Translations under genes and position numbers: made by a program
The notes under the pieces: generated by a model
The model's database searches: none
What the model saw: only the letters and a program-made list of their open reading frames with translations
What the model was told of the DNA's origin: nothing
NCBI GenBank assembly: GCA_041652935.1
Contig: JBAZGH010000021.1
Location: 1-17,403, forward strand
Length of the DNA stretch: 17,403 bases
Direction of reading: 5' to 3'
DNA from: JBAZGH01 sp041652935
Lineage (GTDB): Bacteria > Patescibacteriota > Patescibacteriia > Patescibacteriales > XYC2-FULL-47-12
Shown: one piece after another, positions 4,764 to 11,522 of the stretch
Layout: each line of letters starts with the position of its first letter
Position numbering within the stretch: position 1 is the first letter of the stretch

Positions 4764-4788
4764 AAAGATAGTTAGAAATAATTAACAT
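4744..4788 (+). promoter_or_regulatory. twin operator-like inverted repeats
   Basis: Site 1 is ATGTTA-8 nt-TAACAT (4744-4763). Site 2 is GTTA-8 nt-TAAC within 4769-4788. The two 20-nt blocks agree at 15 positions and are spaced 25 bp start to start. Site 1 overlaps the -10 region and site 2 covers the likely transcript start. The obvious candidate binder is the XRE regulator encoded at 5568 in the same operon (inference). Confidence 0.6.
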
Positions 4789-4795
4789 AAAAATT

Positions 4796-5566
4796 ATGAC
4801 CTTAAAACAATATCGCGGGGCAAAATTAGCCATTGTAATGATTTTAGCCGCCGTTTTCGGGCAGTCAATTGTCCGAGAAAATTTTTTTCTGCCAATAGCG
4901 CTTTTAGCGGCAGGAGTTTTAATTATGTTTTTTCTCCGCCAGCGGGTCGGGAAAAATGAAATTATCGCCGATGAGCGCGATTACCAGGTTGGTGGCAAAG
5001 CAGCGCTTCTGGCAATCCAGATCTATTCCTGGATAGCGGTTGTTAGCATGTTTGCTTTTTATTCGCAGAAAAGCGTTGACCCTATTTTTGAGGCAATGGG
5101 AATGGTGCTGGCTTTTTCCACTACCATCTTGCTTTTACTTTACGCTTTAATCTTCCGCTATTACCATAAATTCAAATTTACCGACAAATCATTTTTATAC
5201 ACGCTGGCGGTTTTAACGCTTTTTATAGTTTTAGCCGTGGTCGGATTGCGGTTGTTCTCCGGGCCGGAAGATACCTGGATTTGCGATAACGGGCAATGGG
5301 TTCGGCACGGGCACCCGGACGCGCCAATGCCCGTAACAGAGTGCGGTGAAAAAGGTGAAGCTGAAAATGTCGCCTGGCTTGATATCAAAGCGGCGGTTGA
5401 AAATTGTGAAGTTAAATCGGTTATGCAAACTCATTCCCAAGAAGTAACAGCTGTTTTAAAAGACGGGCGCGAATTGCAAGCAGTTGAGGATAATATTGAT
5501 GATATTTTTGCTGTCGTTTTGAAAAACAAAGATAAATGCGGAGATATAGTCATGTCTACTGAATAA
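4796..5566 (+). CDS. five-helix membrane protein (DUF2178-like) with C-terminal extracytoplasmic-type domain
   Basis: A 256-aa protein. The N-terminal half has about five membrane helices (roughly residues 10-27, 32-48, 70-89, 99-121 and 134-154). The sequence NEIIADERDYQVGGKAALLAIQ between helices 2 and 3 resembles the DE-R motif of DUF2178-type membrane proteins, which are often paired with a small XRE regulator, as here. After the last helix comes DTWICDNGQWVRHGHPDAPM...TEC, a motif I associate with exported Patescibacteria proteins, then a small domain (about 195-256) with Cys 203 and 248, THSQEVTAVLKDGRE and a terminal MSTE. An odd number of helices would place this domain outside. The ATG at 4796 follows the operator region with no clear ribosome site. 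The stop is 1 nt before the XRE gene. Function unknown. Confidence 0.7.
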   Translation: MTLKQYRGAKLAIVMILAAVFGQSIVRENFFLPIALLAAGVLIMFFLRQRVGKNEIIADERDYQVGGKAALLAIQIYSWIAVVSMFAFYSQKSVDPIFEAMGMVLAFSTTILLLLYALIFRYYHKFKFTDKSFLYTLAVLTLFIVLAVVGLRLFSGPEDTWICDNGQWVRHGHPDAPMPVTECGEKGEAENVAWLDIKAAVENCEVKSVMQTHSQEVTAVLKDGRELQAVEDNIDDIFAVVLKNKDKCGDIVMSTE

Positions 5567-5567
5567 T

Positions 5568-5765
5568 ATGGAGAATAAAATTAAACAATTAAGGCAAAAA
5601 TATAAAATGACTCAAGAAGAATTGGCGCGGCTTGCGGAAGTAAGGCGGGAAACAATTGTTTTTCTTGAACAAGGGAAATACAATCCTTCTTTACAATTGG
5701 CGCACAATATCGCTAAAATTTTAAAAATAAAGATAGACGATCTGTTTATTTTTGAAGATAAATAA
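5568..5765 (+). CDS. small XRE-family transcriptional regulator
   Basis: A 65-aa protein that is almost entirely one Cro/C1-type helix-turn-helix: IKQLRQKYKMTQEELARLAE (helices 1-2), VRRETIVFLEQGKYNPSL (recognition helix about 27-38, with the ExGKYxPSL signature), then LAHNIAKILKIKIDDLFIFED. It matches the YozG-type class of minimal dimeric regulators. It begins 1 nt after the stop of the upstream membrane protein, so translational coupling is likely. Its operon promoter carries two operator-like inverted repeats, which suggests autorepression possibly tuned by the membrane partner. A terminator ends the unit at 5784-5823. Confidence 0.92.
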   Translation: MENKIKQLRQKYKMTQEELARLAEVRRETIVFLEQGKYNPSLQLAHNIAKILKIKIDDLFIFEDK

Positions 5766-5783
5766 AACTTATTTTAAGATTAT

Positions 5784-5823
5784 AAAAACACTCCGCGTAT
5801 ATTATGAAAGCGGCGTGTTTTTT
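5784..5823 (+). terminator. intrinsic terminator after the XRE gene
   Basis: AAAAACACTCCGC (5784-5796) pairs with GCGGCGTGTTTTT (5810-5822), with one T-C mismatch, ending in a T-tract. The -10 box of the next gene begins 3 nt later. Confidence 0.85.
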
Positions 5824-5825
5824 GT

Positions 5826-5831
5826 TATAAT
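5826..5831 (+). promoter_or_regulatory. -10 box of the P-type ATPase gene
   Basis: TATAAT is followed by 6 nt and then the ATG at 5838, so the predicted start site coincides with the first codon. No Shine-Dalgarno is present. Confidence 0.5.
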
Positions 5832-5837
5832 AAATTT

Positions 5838-8417
5838 ATGGATTTCCATACTTTATCAGCTACGGCAGTTTTAAAAAAATTAAAAACATCAAAAGAGGGG
5901 CTCTCCAAAAAAGAGTTTAGATTAAGATTGCAAAAACACGGGTTAAACAAGTTGCCGGCGGCAAAGAAAAAAAGCAAGATTAAAATTATGTTGGAGCAGT
6001 TTAAAAGCCCTTTGATTTATATTCTGGCGATTGCCGGCGCCGTTACTTTATTTTTAGGCGATTATACGGACGCGCTGGTAATTTGGCTGGCCGTCGCGAT
6101 AAATACTGTAGTGGGATATATTCAGGAGGCAAAAGCCAATAATGCGCTGGAGGCGCTGAAAAAAATAGTTACCAATAAAATAATAGTTATCCGTGACGGG
6201 AAAGAAAGGCTGGTTTCACAGGATGGGGTAACTATCGGTGATATTATAAAATTAAGGCCAGGGGATAAGGTGCCGGCGGATGGGCGCATTATAGAAAGCG
6301 ATGATTTAAAAATAAACGAAGCCGCCCTGACTGGAGAATGGGCGCCGGTGGAAAAAAAAGTTGAGAGTTTGGATAAGGAAACCTTTTTTGCCGATCGGGT
6401 TAATATGGCTTTTATGGGGACTGTAATTGAATCCGGTTTTGGGAAAATGGTTGTTAGCGCAACCGCAAAACAAACCGAATTCGGCCGGGTAGCGAAGATG
6501 ATAAAAGAAACAGAAGAGGGAGAGACTCCATATCAGCAGAAATTAAGCAAATTCAGCAAGATTCTAGGCGGAGTATTTGTGGCTATCTGCCTGTTTATTT
6601 TTATAGAAGGAATGATAAAAGGAGGCAATTTTACGGAGATGTTTACGACCGCCGTGGCTGTCGCTGTCGCCGCTATTCCCGAGGGCCTGCCAATGGCAAT
6701 GACGGTTATTTTAGCGATTGGGATGCAGAAGGTTTTAAAGCGCAAGGGGCTTATTCGCAAGCTTGCCAGCGCGGAGACTCTGGGCTCCACCTCTGTAATC
6801 TGCACAGATAAAACCGGGACGCTGACGCAGGGCAAAATGGAAGTAAATGAAGTAATAAGCAAAGATAAGGATAAAGTTTACCGCATAATCACATTGCTGT
6901 CTGAAGCATTTTTGGAAAAAATAAATGGCAAATTGAGCAAAGAAATTTTGCGGGGGCGCCCGACTGACAAGGCCCTTTTGACAGCCGGCCATATTGCCGG
7001 ATACACAAAAGAAAAATTAAGTGGCAGATATAATGAGGTGGACAGGATTCCGTTTAATTCGGCGCAGAAATTTTCCGCCGGAATTTTTAAGAAAAGCGGA
7101 GGCGGCGCAGAAATTTTTGCCATGGGAGCGCCAGAGGTCATTTTTGAGCGCTGCAAAAACATAAAGAAAAAAGAACTGAACAACCATGTCAACCGGATGA
7201 CCGGGGAAGGACTTCGCGTTTTAGCGGTGGCCGGGCGGCCCGCGCAGTCAATCACTGGTAAAAGTGGAAAGCGGGAATTACAAGATAAAGATATTAATAA
7301 TTTATTATTCTTGGGTTTTATCACATTAAAAGACCCTATGCGCTCAAGCGCCAAAGAAGCGATTAAAACATGCCGGCAGGCGGGTATGCGCCCCGTTATA
7401 ATAACAGGAGACCACAAGTTGACGGCAAAAGCGATAGCTAACGAGCTGGGCCTGCATGTAAAAGATAAAAATATTTTAGAGGGCAAAGATCTGGAAAAGC
7501 TGACCGACAAGCAACTGCAGAAAAAAGTGCATGACATTATAGTTTACGCCCGGGTTATGCCGGAGCACAAATTAAGAATTATAAACGCCTGGCAAAATTT
7601 AGGCAAAGTAGTGGCCATGACCGGAGACGGAATAAATGACGCGCCGGCGCTCAAAAAAGCCGACGTTGGAGTGGCGCTGGGCAGCGGGACAACTGTCGCC
7701 AAAGAAGTTTCCGACTTGATTTTGCTCAATGACGATTTTTCGGTTATTGTGGCGGCGGTTGAAGAAGGGCGGGGGATTGTTGATAATATAAGGAAAGTAA
7801 TAACCTATATTTTATCCGGAAGCTTCTCGGAGATAATTTTAATTTCTACCGCCCTGATTCTTGGCTGGCCGCTGCCGGTATTGGCGGCCCAGATTTTATG
7901 GGTGAATTTAATTGAAGACGGACTGCCTAATTTCGCGCTGGCTTTTGAGCCAAAGGAACCGGATATTATGAAGCGCCCGCCCATATCAAAACACTCCCCG
8001 CTGTTGAATTCGGAAATGAAATTTTTGATTTTTGTTGTCGGCATTTTAACAAATTTTATGCTGTTGGGGATGTTTTATTATTTTTACCAATACTCCGGAT
8101 ACAGTTTAATCCATGTCCAGTCTTTAATGTTTGCCGCGCTGGCGATTGATTCGCGCTTCTTTGTTTATTCCTGTAAAAGTTTAAGAAAAAATATTTGGCG
8201 GACAAATTTACTGTCAAATAAACTGCTTTTGCTTTCAACTTTAATCGGGACTACATTATTGGTTGTAGTTTTTTACAATCCTTTTTTGCAGGTTATTTTT
8301 AAGACTGCGCCCCTAACGCTGTTTGATTGGGGGCTTTTAATAGGATTGGGGCTGGCTAATGTATTTTTTATTGAAATGGGAAAATTTGCTTATATTAGGA
8401 AAAAACAAGTGGGATAG
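5838..8417 (+). CDS. P-type cation-transporting ATPase, SERCA/PMR1-like (probable Ca2+ pump)
   Basis: An 859-aa P2-type ATPase of full length. It has an N-terminal cation-ATPase domain, the actuator loop TGEW (165-168; usually TGES), and TM4 motif PEGLP (281-285, Glu282 a calcium ligand). The phosphorylation motif is DKTGTLTQG (Asp324). The P-domain has TGDHKLTAKAIA and TGDGINDAPAL (about 595-605). TM6 is WVNLIEDGLP (688-697; Asn690 and Asp694 match SERCA Asn796 and Asp800). TM5 has SGSFSE, keeping the Glu equivalent to SERCA Glu771 but with Ser for Asn768, and TM6 has Glu where SERCA has Thr799. It would pump a cation, most likely Ca2+, out of the cell using ATP. Mn2+ or another cation is possible given the altered site I. 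It is a single gene with its own near-leaderless promoter. Confidence 0.94.
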   Translation: MDFHTLSATAVLKKLKTSKEGLSKKEFRLRLQKHGLNKLPAAKKKSKIKIMLEQFKSPLIYILAIAGAVTLFLGDYTDALVIWLAVAINTVVGYIQEAKANNALEALKKIVTNKIIVIRDGKERLVSQDGVTIGDIIKLRPGDKVPADGRIIESDDLKINEAALTGEWAPVEKKVESLDKETFFADRVNMAFMGTVIESGFGKMVVSATAKQTEFGRVAKMIKETEEGETPYQQKLSKFSKILGGVFVAICLFIFIEGMIKGGNFTEMFTTAVAVAVAAIPEGLPMAMTVILAIGMQKVLKRKGLIRKLASAETLGSTSVICTDKTGTLTQGKMEVNEVISKDKDKVYRIITLLSEAFLEKINGKLSKEILRGRPTDKALLTAGHIAGYTKEKLSGRYNEVDRIPFNSAQKFSAGIFKKSGGGAEIFAMGAPEVIFERCKNIKKKELNNHVNRMTGEGLRVLAVAGRPAQSITGKSGKRELQDKDINNLLFLGFITLKDPMRSSAKEAIKTCRQAGMRPVIITGDHKLTAKAIANELGLHVKDKNILEGKDLEKLTDKQLQKKVHDIIVYARVMPEHKLRIINAWQNLGKVVAMTGDGINDAPALKKADVGVALGSGTTVAKEVSDLILLNDDFSVIVAAVEEGRGIVDNIRKVITYILSGSFSEIILISTALILGWPLPVLAAQILWVNLIEDGLPNFALAFEPKEPDIMKRPPISKHSPLLNSEMKFLIFVVGILTNFMLLGMFYYFYQYSGYSLIHVQSLMFAALAIDSRFFVYSCKSLRKNIWRTNLLSNKLLLLSTLIGTTLLVVVFYNPFLQVIFKTAPLTLFDWGLLIGLGLANVFFIEMGKFAYIRKKQVG

Positions 8418-8444
8418 AATAGGATGCTAGTTGATATCGTGTGC

Positions 8445-8466
8445 CATTTATGTTACATTATAAATG
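8445..8466. repeat. 7-bp inverted repeat after the ATPase gene
   Basis: CATTTAT (8445-8451) and ATAAATG (8460-8466) surround GTTACATT. There is no T-tract, so a terminator role is doubtful. Confidence 0.4.
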
Positions 8467-8471
8467 TCCTG

Positions 8472-8537
8472 CGAAATACGAATCAGCGCGAATATACGAA
8501 TAATATTATTCGTATATTCGTAAGAATTCGTATTTCG
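8472..8537. repeat. large composite palindrome of ATTCGT words
   Basis: A perfect 32-nt palindrome (8489-8520, arms CGAATATACGAATAAT and its complement) is nested in outer arms CGAAATACGAAT (8472-8483) and ATTCGTATTTCG (8526-8537), with 5x5 unpaired bases (CAGCG / TAAGA) between. As a hairpin it has about 28 bp. The flanks can extend by a G-U and a T-A pair. ACGAAT hairpins recur at 6-23 and 9017-9026. Confidence 0.9.
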
Positions 8538-8570
8538 TAGAAGCGTAAAGTTTGTTATTATAAAATAATA

Positions 8571-8576
8571 TATAAT
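8571..8576 (+). promoter_or_regulatory. -10 box of the small membrane protein gene
   Basis: TATAAT lies 5 nt before the ATG at 8582; the arrangement is leaderless-type. Confidence 0.45.
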
Positions 8577-8581
8577 TTCCT

Positions 8582-8815
8582 ATGAAAAATTTATTCACCT
8601 CAATCGACAAACAGTTTAATGGTTTTGTCGCTAATTTATTAATAGCAGGAATTCTATTGCTGTTTTTGTCAGTATTAATTGTTTGGTCTGATTTTGTTTT
8701 GCGCCTGGTAATCGGCCTGGCTTTCTTAATCGCCGCCTGGATAGCGTTTTACGCCGCTTATAAGTTGTACTATTTAAAAAAGAAAATAAAGGATTTTATA
8801 CCGAAAATCAAATAG
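8582..8815 (+). CDS. small two-helix membrane protein of unknown function
   Basis: A 77-aa protein with two hydrophobic helices (about residues 17-36, NLLIAGILLLFLSVLIVW, and 40-62, LRLVIGLAFLIAAWIAFYAAYKLY) and a very basic tail, LKKKIKDFIPKIK. The positive-inside rule puts both ends in the cytosol. I do not recognise a named family. It stands alone between two repeat-rich spacers, with a TATAAT 5 nt upstream and no Shine-Dalgarno. The presence of a promoter and membrane-protein composition supports a real gene. Confidence 0.65.
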   Translation: MKNLFTSIDKQFNGFVANLLIAGILLLFLSVLIVWSDFVLRLVIGLAFLIAAWIAFYAAYKLYYLKKKIKDFIPKIK

Positions 8816-8830
8816 TTCAATAAACTTTAT

Positions 8831-8848
8831 ACGGACTAATTAGTCCGT
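8831..8848. repeat. perfect 18-nt palindrome
   Basis: ACGGACTAATTAGTCCGT is its own reverse complement. It begins 15 nt after the stop codon of the small membrane protein. It could be a hairpin (7-bp stem, AATT loop) or a protein-binding site. No T-tract follows. Confidence 0.7.
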
Positions 8849-8861
8849 CAAACCATTAATT

Positions 8862-8901
8862 CCTGCCCGCAATGCTTGCGCGTAGCGTTTGCAGGCGGGC
8901 A
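8862..8901. repeat. GC-rich palindromic repeat, CGTAGCG family
   Basis: TGCCCGC (8864-8870) pairs with GCGGGCA (8895-8901), and a further TGC/GCA pairs inside. The loop contains GCGCGTAGCG. It shares the central CGTAGCG and the GGCGGGC end with the element inserted in the tRNA fragment at 987-1018. Confidence 0.6.
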
Positions 8902-8935
8902 ATTCGTTGTACCTGTAAAGCGACCTGTAACTGTG

Positions 8936-9026
8936 CGAATACCTCAAATGCCGAAGATGAAATTTAATAAAAATTTGCGGCATTCGCATTCATCTGAGTA
9001 GATTTAAATCCGTACCACGAATTCGT
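8936..9026. repeat. nested imperfect inverted repeats in the spacer
   Basis: AATGCCG (8947-8953) pairs with CGGCATT (8978-8984), and AAATTT (8960-8965) with AAATTT (8971-8976) inside it. GCGAAT/ATTCGC and GATGA/TCATC words are also duplicated in inverted order. The segment ends with the palindrome ACGAATTCGT (9017-9026). I see no gene in 8816-9075. Confidence 0.45.
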
Positions 9027-9075
9027 ATTAAGGAATTGCATACATTATTAAACCCGTACAAAAAAAAGTTCTACT

Positions 9076-10731
9076 ATGCCTAATCCAAACCTAACAACAA
9101 AAACAAAAACTTCATTAACCCTATCCGAAGCGGCTAAGGATATTTTTCGCGCTGTTTATCAGAGCGGGCGGGAGGAAGAGCGAGAGGAGGAAAAACAAGA
9201 GCAAAAAATAAAAGTTAATGATATTATTTCCAAAATGTCTTTCTTTTATGAAAAGATCCGCAATGCGGTTGATTATAAAGAAGAGCATCTTTTGCGCAAA
9301 AATGCGATTGAGCGGATTTTAAAACGCCTGTTAATGACCGGGCATGACAAGGTGGAGGAAATTTCCCAAACATTATTAATAGAGCTGATTAGGGCCGGAT
9401 ATTTAGCAAATGAAGCCGTGCCGGAGAAAAAGATAGGCGAGGCGGCAAAAATTATTGAACGTTTTTTAAAACTGCGCAAATTTATTTTAGCTGCCGGAAA
9501 AAAAGACCGCAAAGAAACCGAAGAGGTTAAATCCTGGATCGCTAATTTAATGGCAACCGCTATTGAAGAGAGTTTGGATGACCACCGGATTGAACAAGCG
9601 ATAGGGAAGCATATGTTTGAAATTCTTAATAAAAATGTCGCGGATGAACCCGATGATAAAGAATTTACCCGCGACCGGAAAATACAGATATATATCGGCA
9701 TTTATAATAAATTATTCAAGTATGACGACGCCATGCTGGAATATATGCTGTTCCGCTATTTTAACAGCAAGTGGGGCAGGGCGAGCGATGAAGAGATTGC
9801 TTTAATCGCCCAACACTACCACGAAATGCGGGAGGTTATTTTCCAGCAGCTAAACCATCCGTTCCGCAAGCAGATCCAAAAAATTGCCGCGCGCCATACG
9901 GTTTATTTTTCGATTTTAGAGGAAGCGGTAGCGGAAAACCCGGAAGGAACATATGAAAAATTAAAGAATTATCCCGACCAATTTAAAAAATTAGTGGAAA
10001 AAATATGCGCCAGGCGATATAAAGAATCCCGGGGGAAATTGCGCCGCGGAGCGATACGCAGTATAATATATATTTTTCTGACAAAAAGCATCTTAGTTTT
10101 TATTTTAGAAGTTCCGGCGATTTTATTTTTAGGCGGCGAATTGGTTTATTATTCCTTGATTATAAATATATTATTTCCGCCGGCATTATTGTTTTTAATA
10201 GTAATGTTTAACGCAATTCCCGGCGACGATAATACCAAGCAAATACAAGAGGGAATTAACGAAATAGTTTTAGAAAATGGAAAAGAGGAAAAGCAAAAAT
10301 TCAGGTTGAAATATCCGGCTCCGCGCAAGGCGGCCACTAATTTAATTTTTGGCTTTTTATACACCGTTACTTTCTTGTTTTCATTCGGAATTGTAATTTG
10401 GGCGCTGGTAGAGCTTCACTTTAACATTGTCAGCATAATTATATTTTTATTTTTCTTGTCATTAATTAGTTTCTTCGGCATCCGGCTTTCAAAGTTTGCC
10501 AAGACTTATTCGGTTATTGACTCACAAGAGCACGCTTTGTCTTTTTTTGCCAATTTTTTCTATGTGCCGGTAGTTTCAATGGGCAAGTGGCTGACCGAAA
10601 CATTTTCGCAGATAAATTTTTTTATATTTGTTCTGGATTTCATAATAGAGGCGCCCTTTAAGATATTTGTTGAAATATTCGAGCAATGGAGCGCTTATGT
10701 TAAAGAGAGGAAAGAGGGGATCGTTGACTAA
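9076..10731 (+). CDS. 551-aa membrane protein of unknown function
   Basis: I do not recognise a characterised family. The N-terminal 325 residues are soluble, helical and highly charged: an acidic/basic run EEEREEEKQEQK (about 34-45), then amphipathic helices (SFFYEKIRNAVDYKEEHLLR, NAIERILKRLL). Four membrane helices follow at about 329-352, 358-382, 422-444 and 446-470. The loop between helices 2 and 3 is long and charged (KQIQEGINEIVLENGKEEKQ). The last 75 residues contain two more amphipathic or hydrophobic stretches (INFFIFVLDFIIEAPFKIFVEI). I have a general memory of similar proteins in Patescibacteria genomes but cannot assign a role. The start at 9076 has no ribosome site. rsmI follows 37 nt later. 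The big cytosolic head on a four-helix anchor suggests a scaffold or signalling function (guess). Confidence 0.8.
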   Translation: MPNPNLTTKTKTSLTLSEAAKDIFRAVYQSGREEEREEEKQEQKIKVNDIISKMSFFYEKIRNAVDYKEEHLLRKNAIERILKRLLMTGHDKVEEISQTLLIELIRAGYLANEAVPEKKIGEAAKIIERFLKLRKFILAAGKKDRKETEEVKSWIANLMATAIEESLDDHRIEQAIGKHMFEILNKNVADEPDDKEFTRDRKIQIYIGIYNKLFKYDDAMLEYMLFRYFNSKWGRASDEEIALIAQHYHEMREVIFQQLNHPFRKQIQKIAARHTVYFSILEEAVAENPEGTYEKLKNYPDQFKKLVEKICARRYKESRGKLRRGAIRSIIYIFLTKSILVFILEVPAILFLGGELVYYSLIINILFPPALLFLIVMFNAIPGDDNTKQIQEGINEIVLENGKEEKQKFRLKYPAPRKAATNLIFGFLYTVTFLFSFGIVIWALVELHFNIVSIIIFLFFLSLISFFGIRLSKFAKTYSVIDSQEHALSFFANFFYVPVVSMGKWLTETFSQINFFIFVLDFIIEAPFKIFVEIFEQWSAYVKERKEGIVD

Positions 10732-10756
10732 CAATTAAAAATTATCAATTACGAAT

Positions 10757-10762
10757 TATAAA
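10757..10762 (+). promoter_or_regulatory. -10-like box before rsmI
   Basis: TATAAA lies 6 nt before the rsmI ATG in an AT-rich 37-nt spacer. This is weak evidence on its own, but it fits the same spacing as other genes here. Confidence 0.3.
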
Positions 10763-10768
10763 TTTATT

Positions 10769-11455
10769 ATGAGTAAATTATATATTGTGGCGACGCCAAT
10801 CGGCAATTTGGAGGATATTACTTTACGGGCCTTGCGCATATTGCGCGAGGTTGATTTTATTTTATGCGAAGATACTCGGGTGACTAAAAAGCTATTAAGT
10901 AAATACGAGATAACCACACAGACTATTTCTTACCATCAGCATAGCGGGGAAGTGAAAACAAATAAAATAATTGAATTATTAAAAAAGGAGAAGAGTTTAG
11001 CTTTAGTTACTGATGCAGGAACGCCGGGAATTTCCGATCCAGGAAATAAGTTAATTACCGATTTAATTAAAGAAATAGGCGGGGGAGTGGAAGTTATTCC
11101 TATTCCCGGACCCTCTGCCCTATCCGCTTCCCTATCGATTTCCGGATTTCCAACAGATCAATTTTTATTTCTTGGCTTTTTACCGCACAAAAAGGGGCGG
11201 CAGACGATGATTAATGAAATTGCTCGGAGCAAACAGACGGTAATTGTTTATGAATCCTGTCACCGAATTGAAAAATTTTTAGAACAGTTGTTGGGGGCAG
11301 GCGGCCAAAATTTAAAATTAACCGTCTGCCGCGAGCTTACTAAAATGTTTGAAAGCATTTATCGCGGCAGTCCAACTCAAGTTTTACAAGAATTGCAATT
11401 TAATAAAAAGAATCTAAAAGGAGAGTTTGTGGTTGTAATATCACATAACGCATAA
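10769..11455 (+). CDS. rsmI: 16S rRNA (cytidine-1402-2'-O)-methyltransferase RsmI
   Basis: A 228-aa SAM-dependent methyltransferase of the tetrapyrrole-methylase fold. It carries the RsmI N-terminal signature YIVATPIGNLEDITLRALRILREVD, then CEDTRVTKKLLSKY, SYHQHSG, the SAM-binding ALVTDAGTPGISDPGNKLI (about 81-99) and PIPGPSALSASLSISG, and FLPHKKGRQ. It methylates C1402 of 16S rRNA at the ribose, together with RsmH fine-tuning the P-site. E. coli RsmI is about 286 aa; the C-terminal extension is absent here, and the protein ends right after GEFVVVISHNA, a common short form. It follows the 551-aa membrane protein by 37 nt and precedes the coiled-coil gene. Confidence 0.95.
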   Translation: MSKLYIVATPIGNLEDITLRALRILREVDFILCEDTRVTKKLLSKYEITTQTISYHQHSGEVKTNKIIELLKKEKSLALVTDAGTPGISDPGNKLITDLIKEIGGGVEVIPIPGPSALSASLSISGFPTDQFLFLGFLPHKKGRQTMINEIARSKQTVIVYESCHRIEKFLEQLLGAGGQNLKLTVCRELTKMFESIYRGSPTQVLQELQFNKKNLKGEFVVVISHNA

Positions 11456-11511
11456 CGTGTATATTATATAGCAATAACTGCCTTATTTGAATTGAAATTT
11501 TTTTATGCTAT

Positions 11512-11517
11512 TATAAT
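11512..11517 (+). promoter_or_regulatory. -10 box of the repeat coiled-coil gene
   Basis: TATAAT lies 5 nt before the ATG at 11523. A possible -35 is TTGAAT (11487-11492, 19-nt spacer). No Shine-Dalgarno is present. Confidence 0.45.
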
Positions 11518-11522
11518 TACAT

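Noticed and set aside
6878..7537. 219-aa minus-strand frame inside the ATPase gene
   Set aside because: Lies antisense to strongly conserved ATPase motifs; composition is that of a shadow frame.
8445..8466. Terminator for the P-type ATPase
   Set aside because: A 7-bp AT-rich inverted repeat with no T-tract; insufficient to call.
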